Assembly (NCBI GenBank): GCA_008638375.1
Contig: CM018046.1
Span: 48,816,126 to 48,880,125 of the forward strand
Direction of reading: 5' to 3'
Source of the DNA: Nyssa sinensis
Lineage: Eukaryota > Streptophyta > Magnoliopsida > Cornales > Nyssaceae
Length of the DNA: 64,000 bases
Positions 36,125-48,100 of the stretch are shown here, piece after piece. How positions within the stretch are numbered: position 1 is the stretch's first letter; every line of letters begins with the position of its first letter. Both the position numbers and the translations under genes were made by a program. The notes under the pieces were generated by a model. The model saw nothing but the letters and a program-made list of their open reading frames with translations. It was not told the DNA's origin and ran no database searches.

Positions 36125-39100
36125 ATAAGACACATGCCTTTTGTCCCACTCAGGACTCAACCCTCAACCTCCACCAAAAAGTGGAGGAGATATTACCCAA
36201 GCTACCACTAAATGGTCATTTCCAATTGTTCTTTCCTACACCAGCAACTTTAAAAGACAATATAACAAGTCTATTTCTATATATAAAAAAAATTAAAAAG
36301 ATACTATAATTTAATTATGGATAGAAACCAATATTCAGCTATTCCATCCAAGACAGTACTCAGTTTGGTAAACAGATATTAGAATGCTTTCAGATGTGCA
36401 AATTGTCTATGTACATTGGTGGCCAGAAAGGTTCTATCGTTTTAGGTCAGCAAATTTGGTGGCTTTATAAGAGATGACATCGATGTGGCATCTTCCCAAA
36501 TTTTTTGCTCTAGTTTTTTGTCATTCTCATCTTCCAATGTACATAGACAGACAGACACATGGTGTGGGTCTTCAACAACACAATTCTCTCTCTCTGGACA
36601 TTTTTACTTTTACAACTAGCTGTCATATTATGCAGTAACAAAATAGAATAGATTCAACTTTATCCTTCCCAAATGAGAACATGTCAGCACCTGTCTTATG
36701 AATGAAATATCCATAGTACGACCACCATTCGTTCAAACAAGCAGCAGGAGACCTTTTGTGCAACATGATACAATACTCCACTTTTACTGCTTCCTGGTAA
36801 AAAAGGTGTTCGCTGTTGATAATTTACCACCCTTCTTAAAATCACTAGCTGGTAAGTGGTTAGGGATAGCTTTGTTCTTTCAGCCATCTCTTTGGAACCT
36901 CAGATTTATTTTCTAGTTCGTTCAAACGAGTAGCTGGAGACACCTTTTGTGGCCACATCACACAATACTCCATTTTTACTGCTTCCTAGTAAAAAGGTTA
37001 CCAGCTTGATACTTTGTCACTTAAGTCACTAGCTGGCTAAATGGTTAGGGATGTCTTTGTTCTTTAAGCCATCTCTTTGGAACCTCATCTTTAATTTTTA
37101 TGCTTATAACTATTAGTAATGTAGGCATTCTCCAGTATCCCATACATATCATATCAGAATAGCTAGTTGTAGCAACCAAGCATCAGAAGGCTACAAGGAT
37201 CCTAGCTTTGCTCTATGACAATTTTATTGATCATAACTATGCACTCCTCATGATTTTTATTGATAAAATCTAAAACTCAGATTTTGATGCAAGTTATTCG
37301 TAAGCAACATTTTCTCCAACAAAGTAATCTTCTCCAAGCCTGAATAATAATTCTACCATATTGCTTGACACAGCACCCCCAATGTGATGAAACTGCTGGC
37401 TTCAATAGCACACCAGAGACATCTAACCTCTCCATTCTTCAGGATTGCATCACTCCAATCGATATCTTAGCAGTAATTTTAGATGGACTTGTCAAATACC
37501 AAGGACATTTAAGCAGTTTCCATACTCCAAGGCCTATTATTTTCAATATTTTCTTGATCAACCCAACTCAGCTTCTTTCATAATTTAATTTCAGTTCAGA
37601 GTGTGCAGACGTGTAAACAACCTTCACAGGATTTCAAATGATAAGACAACTTTCATATATATACAAATCTTCCAGTGTCTTCTCAAAATCAGCAGATGGT
37701 GCACTAAACTACATTCTAACATGGTTATGCAATAAAAAGATGAGAAAATCATAAAGGGTTATTGTAATTTTACAATTTTTTGTTTAAGTCATCTAGGGGA
37801 AGAATAGTGAGGTCAAGAAAAACATGCAAACATAGACAAATGGAAAGAAATTTCCATCGCTTGAAAGAAAGGCATTTAGCAAAGAAGAAAACAAGATAAA
37901 GTTGAGGATTGGCAAATAAGTAATTTCCCCCACTGCCCACCCCATTTTCCCCGGTAGACAAGGAAATTAAGGTGTTCAGCTCAATAGAGGACTAGTACCA
38001 AGGTCAGATGTAAACCTTCAACAGTGTTGTTAAGTCCATCTTGTGCTCTTGCCAAAATATCAGTAGGAGCAACCCAATGCATGCTATTCTGAAAAATGGC
38101 ATGAAAGCCAACATTCAATGACGGAATGAAGGAAATAATCTACTACAAGAGAGTAAGCCACTGTTTCTTGGGCTGTTTTAAAGTGCTTTGGAGAGTCAAA
38201 AAAAAAAATCTTTTAACTTCATTGATTTTATTTTCCTTTTGATGGGCAAAAAAAAAACTAAAATCAACAAAGCCATAATACCAACTATTTGGGGTTGGCT
38301 ACATGAGCCATTTTTTATACATAAAAAAATGGAGTAAAATCCAAAACCGGTGGTGGGGGGGGGGGGGGAGAGAGAAAATTTGGTAGATTGTTCTGCAACA
38401 ATAATATATATATATATATATATATTTGACATGTTGGCACTGATCTAGATAACAGAAATGAAAAGGAGATGGTATTTACAGGGAAGCGCGTAGCTGAAAT
38501 GGTGGTAGTCATGGCTGTGCTTGTGCTGGTGTATTATGGGTAGAGGAATAAAGGTAGTCATGGAGAATGACACCTGTGTTGTGTACTATCAATAATGGTG
38601 GCAATGGTGGTGGCTTCGAGGTAAGAGCTACAGTGGTGGCTTCAGTGGAGCCAGTGGCCATGGTGGTGGTGACAGACATGCTTCATTGATGTTGGAGATA
38701 TTAGTAATATGAGGAGAAGGCTAAGATTTTTCTGTTGAAAGCAACAACTTTTTGATTCAACATGAAAGTAAATCTCCCACTTTTCAGCTTCCAAAACCTA
38801 GAAAGAAAGGAAAAACTGTAGTTCTGAGGCACTAGCCAAATTTTAGTTTTTTTTTTTTTAAATGCTAGAAAAAAAAAATACATGATAGAGGACAGAAAGG
38901 GTAGTAGAAAAGACTATAATTGCCCTAATCTAGAATGATTCAAGAAATGAGTATAATTGCCTCAATTTCTTTGCAATTGTGTAAGAAAATTAACCTTATT
39001 AGGCCAAATGGAAAATCCTGCAATGATTCATCAGCTTAGAGCAAACCTATCGACATTGAATACCATGAAACTTCTAATTAAGGGTTGCTTGATGCTCTTT

Positions 39101-42100
39101 TATCTCCTAAACATTGTGACTAAAGGAATTAATGTAATAGGTTAGTATATCATCCTAGAACTGTGAACTCCTCCTTCATCAAAATCCTATTTGTGACTCC
39201 AATTCTAATTGTTTCTTTTCTTTCTATTGCAGTAAAACTTAAAATTTGGAACGCTCAAATGGGTAGAATCTATTTAGCACCATAGGAAAACTATCCAAAA
39301 TACCATTTTAGAAATCTGTGTATCTACAATCACCCAGTTATGAGAAAATTTTATCCAAAAAACCCTGAAGTTACATGTATTTGCATCAATCCAAAACTTG
39401 TATCTTCTAAAGAAAAGTTCCCTTGCTACCACAACTTCACCAGTGAAAAAGATCAACTCAGCCTTTATCATGTGATCAATTTTTTGTTTTCTTTAATTGG
39501 GTTTTACATACTAAAAACTAGACACAATTTCTTTCAATATCTACATAAAATCTTAGATTTTTTGTTATACAGTACATGGAAAAGGAGAATAAGACGATGT
39601 TACTATTTGATGAATGCTTGCTTAATCATTTTTATTCATTTTTGTTTTATTTAAGCTCTTTTTTATAAGAATACATCATTCTTAATTGTTAAATAGTAAA
39701 TGCCACCAATTCAATATTTTATTTATTCAGAAAAGAAAAAGATGGGAAGATTTGCAAAATGACCGTATTAACTTTCTAGTTGACCCTATTTCATCATATT
39801 TACGATTTCTCAACTTTAATTACACATTTTGTCTAGTGAGTATAGAAAGGCCAATAATCAAAAGTAGTGCTATAAACATGAGTGACAACCAATATAAAAC
39901 TTTCAATTGTAATTTTGTGTATGAATTGGGTTAAAACTAGGAAAAAGCAATAACGCATGTAAAGGTTGGGTCCAACCTACCCAACGCTACCCGTAACCCC
40001 ACCTAAAATAAGGCTCACCCCATCCTTCCCCCAAACCAGTGCAAGTGGATATAGGAAGTTGTGTTTTCACATGTGATCCCGTCCCTAAACCTGAAACATC
40101 TATGCAAACCCATCACTCCTCTTGCCCCGAGAGAAGAAGATGAACCAAATGTAATACAAGGACAAACAAAAATCATAAATCAAATCTAAGAAAAGGAAGA
40201 ACTGAAGCAATTCAATTTTCAAAAATACACACAGAGCGTGAGAATGAGAGGACAAATCAGATCTTTAAAGGGGATAAATGGTGGTGGCAACAATGAGAAT
40301 TTTAAGCTAAAAAATGCCAACGACGAGGCAACAATAAAATGCTTTGGAGAGAGAAATGATTGTTGTAATGCCCCAAGCCTGCTGACCCAACAACTTGAGT
40401 GGGCCCACAACATTATGACTTAAACGTTTAAGCCCAAGTTGTTAGTAACAAGATTTGTGATGTTTTACATACTAATCAAACTGCTCCTACTCAACCTATG
40501 TGAGATAGGGGTATCACATTCTCCCCCCTGGGACCACACAGTCCTTGTGGAGAGGATCTAGATCTTTCCAAGCTGCCCATTAAGCGGATACTAGAGGGGA
40601 CTCTACCCTCTGGAAGCCTGCTTTAATACCAATTGTAACACCCTCCAAGCCCACTGTCCTAACAACTTAAAGAAAAAACTCACAACATTATAACTCAAAA
40701 ACTTAAGCCCAAGTTGTTAGTAACAAGAGTTGTGATATCTTGTATACTAATCAAACTACTCACACCCAATTAATGTGGGACAAGAGTATCACATTCTCCC
40801 AACCCCCCCCCCCCCCCCCCCCTTTAAGACTACACGTCCTCCTGGGGCGGATCTAGATCTCTCCCAACTGGCCATTAAGTGAACATTCTATTGGCAATAA
40901 ATTAAGGACAAAGCTGGAGAGATCATAAGATGAGGATGAAGCAAGGGTTGTGTAACTCATATATAAAATGAAGCATCGTTTATAGAAACAACACATAAGC
41001 TTTCACTGCTTCTTTTGTTGGTTTTTGTGTCTCTGTGTGTGTTTTTAGGGGGGGTTCCCAATACACGAGGATCTCACCACTATGAGTTCTGGAGAGAAGC
41101 CAAAAGGGGGGAAATACACACAACCTTAGCTTCAAATTCCAATTGCATCCTATATTGTACTTCTTTGTCGTCACTTGGCGTAATGGTAATGTCTTGTTCG
41201 CTCAGTACAATGGCATCAATTCAAGTCATGCAAATCAACCTCTACAAAATCTGGGTAAGACTACCTACTATCCACCTCTACCAAATCTTGCTAAGTTTGG
41301 AGTCTTGTGCACCACGTATGGTTAAAATCTTGGGATGTTAAAGAAACAGGTTCATAAATTACGCGTAACTAAAATAAGGATGTTGAGATTAGGGCTGTCA
41401 ATTTTTGACACGGCTTGAACACGATACGAAGTTAATGGGTCTGGGTTGAGCATAAATGAGTTTGAATCATAAACGGATTGACACGTATAACATAATTAAT
41501 AAACATGTGGCGTTTGGATTTTAGTAATATCAACATGTTTAACACGACTTAACATATTTAATTTAAAAAAATACCATGAGTTAAGGTAATTCGTCTCACA
41601 TCAAAAGTTTATCAAGGTTTGAAAACTTTTTTGCTCTAAAAGAGGTTTAAATTTTGTTTTCTCCCATGTCTAAAGTTTACTAGACTTGGGAATTATCTAT
41701 ATATATAAAAAGACCGGTAACTTTTTATTTAAAAAAATTAATAAAATAAAATAAACAAGTTAACCGTGTAGACACGTGTAACCTAGTTTAATAAATGGGT
41801 CATATTTGAGTTTTAAAACTTGCCACGATTAATTAATAGGGTTAGGGTCGACACATATTTTCGAATATGCATGTCTTGACACGACCCTAGCACGAATACA
41901 CTAACACAAATTGACACCTCTAGGTTGAGATGGATGTATGAAAAGATAAGAAATGACAACATTAGAATAAACCTATTTGTGAGAAGATGGAGGTAGCCCC
42001 TATTGAAGACAAAATGAGAGAGATTGTTTAAGATAATTTGGCCTTATACAAAGATGACCTATAATTGTTTCGGTGAGAAAGAGTGACGAGATAGCATTGA

Positions 42101-45100
42101 GGGTAGTGTTGGATGAAGAAAAAAAAACATTAATTGAGATAATAAGAAAATGCATAGGAAACTAATGTAATTGAATTTACTGATCCTAGGATGAGCATAA
42201 TGATGAAATTGTTGAGGACATGATTTTGATGATGTATATGTTTCATATAATCTAAGTATCAACACAAAAAATTAGATTTTGTTTGAAAATTGGTCTATAC
42301 TTGATATAAATATTGACAAAAGTTAGGATATTGTTAGAGATATGGCTTATATTATTGTAATAAGTAAACTAGGTATATAGGTATTATGTGCAGAGCGTAG
42401 TGAATTTCAACAAGTAACAAGTACGTTGGAAAATTTCAATGTATCCAATTAGGGTTAGGATTTAACTACGATGCACAGTATAAATACGTTGTAACCCTAT
42501 TTTCTACATAGTGAAAAAAAGATAGCCGCACCCGTGAATGTAGGCACATTGCCGAACTACATAAATTCTTTGTGTCGATTTCTCTCTCTTCTCTCTAATT
42601 CTTGTTGCATAGATTATTAATTTCACAACATATATGATCTTAGTAAGTACATTTCATCTAAGAATATAGCTAATATTTGATTAATTTTGTGCGTTGTATC
42701 TATGGACATGACTATTGTTTATAAGGAAAATAATGTATTGAATCTAGGATCATAAATAGCACTACATAAATAGTACATAAATCTATAGATGTGGCTTGGT
42801 CATGAGGATGATATTTAATATCTAAAGCAAAAATGTAACTAAGCCATACATTTATGCTATGACTTGCTTAAGTGCTTATAATTGAAATGAAATATTAAGC
42901 AAAAATAGCTAAGCAATGTGTTCAACATTTGAGCATAAGAATAGGATATGTAAAATTTCTCAAATAAGATTAAAAGTAAAATAGGAATGCTAACAACATA
43001 AATCTTGATATAGCTTATTAAATGAATTGAGTTTTGAAAATCATATTAAACTCTATGATTCATGGTAATTGTGCTCCAAAATGTTGAATTGACTAAGAAG
43101 GCTAAATGATCCAAATATACAAAGATGTATATCAATGAACATGCCTTTAATATTCTTTATATGTGCAGCCTAATCAAAACCTTGACATGAGATCAATTGA
43201 TTGAAAATTATTAAACGAATAATAGGTAATCACTTATGAAGATTAATAGTAGATATGTGCATAATTGCTTGATATAAAGGAAATGATCTATAATATGGTT
43301 AAGCTTTCAATAGCCATATGCATGAAGTAAATTGGTTAAATTCATATATGCATGCCTATCCAAGAAAATGAATAATTAATCATGACATTTGTATGTACAT
43401 CTTTGGAAACATTAGAGTGAATGTAAGTCATAACATCTACATTAAAGCATCCTATGATACATTTATGATTTCATTTTTTTTAAATATTTTGTGAATGCTC
43501 ATGTGGTTTAAATAAGCTAACCACATCTCAGTGAGTTTTCATGAATACAAAATTGTATTAAATTAAATTTCACTGTGAACTCTATGATTAGTGCAATTGA
43601 AGAATTAATAGTGTAAAATTGTGATTGGTCCCTTCAAACAGAGGTTAAAATGTGTATTTACATATAAACTAACAATCCACCATAGAAGGAAGTGTTTTTT
43701 AAACTTGCAACACGCGAAGAACCAAGAGATAAAAGAGGTGCAGCAGGGTAATTGGCTGACCGGTCACATAGGATCGGCTAATCGATCATAGAGCAGAGGG
43801 GAGAAGCTGAGAGCCACCTGGGGTCTGGCTAACCGGACATACCAGGATTGGCTAGCCTGTCAAAAGCAAAATGGTAGAAACAAAGAGCAAAGCCTACTTC
43901 GGGTGACCAGACACAGGCATCCGGACATGCTAGAACTGCTAACCTGTCAAAGTAAAATGGTAGAAACAAAGAGCAAGGCTTGCTCCGGGTAACCAGACAC
44001 AGGCATCTGGATGACCGGATCAGAAATGTCAAGATGCTGCAAGCACCTAATCATGATTGGCTGACTGGAAATGTCAACTTCAGCTAATCAGAATAGAGAT
44101 TTTCAAAATACAGAGAGCAATTCCGTAGACCTAGAGACGAGTCCAACTGACCAAAAGACCTCGACCGGATAACCGAACGTGCAGTCAAACTAGCCGTTGG
44201 GAGGAGTTGACTAGCTGTTGTAGGAGCTGCAATTTGAGCCAAGTAGTGAATTGTTTAAACTCAACTCACTAAAATAAATGAGTTTTAAATTGTGTTCAAA
44301 CTCAACTTATTAATTTTTCGAACTGATCTTGAACGAACTTTTAATCGAGTCAATTATGAATCGAGCTCGAGTAACTTGAATTTTTATATATTATTAGACT
44401 AGTTTTTGAGTTAACGAGTTGAACTCGAACTCAAACTCAAGCCGAGCTTAATAAATTAATAAGTTTCAAAATATGTTCAAACTTAATTTATTTATCTTGT
44501 GAGATAATTTCGAACGAGAATATAATTAAACAAATCACGAGTCAAACTTGAATAATTCGATTTATTTTACTGGTAAACTTCCTATACTTGTAATACACAA
44601 TTAACATTGATAGAAAGAAAAAAAAAAGTGATATTAACATTTATTACAATTAGATCTATATCTTTTGGTGAAAGAATTCACTCTTGGCTCAGCTCAAATA
44701 TAAAAGGGGACTAAGTGGCATCATTTCAAGTGAACTAAGGACTTTCAAATTCAATATCTAAGCATTCAAGAGCCTAAGAATTTCAAATCTAGAGGAGAGG
44801 CTTGAAGGTTTAAATTTCACATTCTTGTATAAGCCTTCATAGGTGAAAAGTGTGTAAACCATTGTTTTATTTGAACCTCTTCAATCTTGTATTGTGTTGT
44901 AAACTTTCATATTCACCCCATCAAAAGAGTCTTTGTTGTAATGAGCTTTGATTTTGTATTTGGTGAATCGACACCATATAAACCGAGAAGGCAAGAAGTG
45001 TAAGAGATGAACTGACATGATATCAACCAAGAAGTGTAAGAGGTAAATCAGCACCATATCAACTGAACAGTGTAAAGAGGTGAAGCTAGCACCACATCAA

Positions 45101-48100
45101 TTACTCTAGCATTTTTTCTTTAAAAAAAAAATAGTGTTGTCATATATTTGACACAATTCGCTATTCGTTATCATTAACATGTTAATCGAGTCATGTCATA
45201 TTAACCTATTTAATAAACTAGTTGTATTCGTGCTTAATGATTGGACACGATTAATTACTCATGTTATGTTTGGGTTGACACTAATTGGGTAATGTGTGTC
45301 TTGACACGACACAAACAAGACCCTTGAACAAAAATTGTCACCCCTAGGGCCAGCCAATGGATGATGAGTTGCTAAGGGACCTTCAGAAGCTGGGGAATCA
45401 ATCAAATGCAACACTAAAATCCAAATAAATGGGCAGGAGTATAAAAAACGGACCCAGACTGTAATGAGATATCCTCAAGGAATTATCAGGCATCGTGTCT
45501 TCCTGCCTCATGCCAGCCCCATTTTTGTAGTCTTTCCTTTCGGTGATGTCCATTTTCACCTAAAGTATGGTTGACACGAGCATGATCGTTATCTACAAAA
45601 TTCTTCGCTCTGCAACATGATCTTTTTTGAAGCAAGGGCCCCTTCTGCCTTTAGGGCTTTCCCAAGGGGTCTAATTCAGTGCTTCTTAGGATATGGCCTT
45701 CCTCAGCAAAGAGATCCGCTTCCTAAGATGGCCCTTCCCAGCTCTATGCTTAAGACAAAGCTAGCCATGCACACAAAACCTTAGTTTCAGATTCCTGCTG
45801 CATCCTACTTTACTTCTGTAACTAAAAAATTGCAGCCACAATTGATAAATACAATTTAAAACCATAATGTGTGATTCCGTCTTTAACAATTTACAAGACC
45901 TCTTCTTTCTTTCTTTCCTTTTTTTTTTTTTTTTTAAGGGCCAGCCAATTGGTGAGTTGCAAAGGGACCCAAAAGCTGGGGATATCAATGAGATGCAACA
46001 CTAAAACCCAAATATGAATGGGCAGGAGCAGTAAAAATGGACCCAGACTGTCATGAGACATCAGTTGAGATTTCCTGAAGGAATTAATATCTCCACTCAA
46101 TATTTTTGAGATGGAAATAATTTGATCGAAAAAGAGATGAAACAAAGTCTCTCCATTTTCTATCTCAAGATGGGCCCAAATTCAAGAATGCGCTTGAGAT
46201 TTCATCTCAACAATCTTTTCGAGAGTTGAGAAACTGCCAATACCTCACTTTTGTAGTGACTTCTACAATGCATTGAACCTTATACCCATCAATCTATATA
46301 CACCTCACTTCCATTTGGTTTCTTGAAGGTGCTTTATATTAATTTTCATTCCTAATGCATCTCATAATTCCCAATTGAACACCACAACAGCTAGCCAGAT
46401 CCAATTTTCTATAGTATATCAATATGTTTCTGCAACCATCCAGCATAATGCAATAAACCAGCAAACCATTAACCAAAAGTCAGCGTTGCTGTTGTGCATC
46501 TCCCCTATGGTATGCTTACACAAGACAGCCTTACTTATTTCTCTAGAAAACTCGAATATTGGAAGTGTCCACAAAAAACCATATCTCCATCTAGAGCTTT
46601 TAAGTCTTAACATAGATAAAGTCATCAGCCCAAGTTACTTCATCTATTTCCTTTTACACTTGAACTAAAATACCTGAATCCTCTGATCTTTATATTGATG
46701 GCTCTTACCTCAAAAATCAAGCACTAGGAATGTCCTTTTTCATAAAACCATCTCAACCGAAATAAATTGAGTAAGTAGATCGTCAACTATCAATTTAGGG
46801 TAAAAGAATTGCTACCTTACCACCAAGCATCAGCTTGAGTTATATCTCCTTGGTTTTTTGAGGGATTCGAGTCTCAAATGGGATGAAGCGGGTGTGTCTT
46901 TACTTGTCAAAATAAAAGAATTGCTACCTTACAGTTTGGTACAAGCAATAGGAATCCCTTAATTGAAGTGCTCAATGTATGAGAGAAGTGAAGAAAGCAA
47001 CTCAATGACAAAACAACATATGGGCATGAATCTGGGACAGGCCAGCATAGAGAGGGAACTAATTTGTTCTCTAAAACAAGAGTATGGCTGTAGCCAACCG
47101 AAAGAGGATGAAAGGGAGGGAGATTTCTGCCTTTCTGCTTACTAAAAACAGCAGGCCCCATTAAAAACTTATCGAGCATGAAATTATATCAACTAAAAAA
47201 AATGTGTCAGAAAAACCTTTCTTCATGTGATCTCGCTTATATCTTTTGCATATAGCATATTGATATCAATGAAGTCAGGCAGGCAGTCAACTTTCACATC
47301 ATGAAATGCAAAATACATATAATAATACACTTATATTTCTAATGTGCATTTTGGTTGGGCGTAAAGACTCCCAAATTTATCAAGGCCTACTATATAAAGG
47401 CAAATAGAATTAAAGTTTAACAAGGACCATTATATGATACTCAAAAAAGTAATCATTCCATTGAGTTTGGAGGGGGGAACATACTTGTCATATGACATAT
47501 CGGCACATTTCCAGTTCACATCAGCTAAAGCATCATGATAAATCCGGCATTCCTCTTTTGTGCGGAGACGGAACCTGCGCTCTTTATTACACCTAGTGCA
47601 GCGAACAAACTCATCACGATGACAAACTCGTCCATTATGGGATCTGTGGGATCCATTGCCATTTTTTGATGCTTGATTGTAGAATTTAAGCAGTGATGTT
47701 TTCAACAACGGAACCTTCTCCCCATTAACAATGACCCAAACATTATTCTTCCATTTCCTAGCAGTTTCTCTTCCAGAATGCTTCTCAAATGCAGCGGGTG
47801 TCATCTTGTCTAATCATGAAAAACAACATTCATTTATAAATAGAAAAGTAGAAGAAAACATAATCAGTGAAAGAATTAATAGAAAATAACTAGATAATAA
47901 CAGTCCAGGAGAAAAACAATGAAATCAAATTTCCCAATGTAGTACTAGTTTACAATAAGCATATGACACTGACCCCAGGTTTTTCTAATGAATGCTTTAA
48001 AGATTGAGTTACCTGACAAGGCCAACCATCCTACCAGTGCAATACTAGCCAAAATTAAATGACATCAGCTACTACTACTACATTCTGGGTCTTAGCTTAA

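Larger units (their letters stand above)
35669..47484 (-). other. Giant (11.8-kb) ULTRAPETALA intron 2 filled with repeats
   Basis: Bounded by an in-phase donor at 47484-47483 and acceptor at 35670-35669. It contains a SINE, two sets of tandem duplications, an RTE LINE split by a hAT element, an Au-type SINE, a solo Copia LTR, a large LTR-like block with nested insertion and a recent SINE, each annotated separately. No other gene was recognised inside. Confidence 0.88.
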
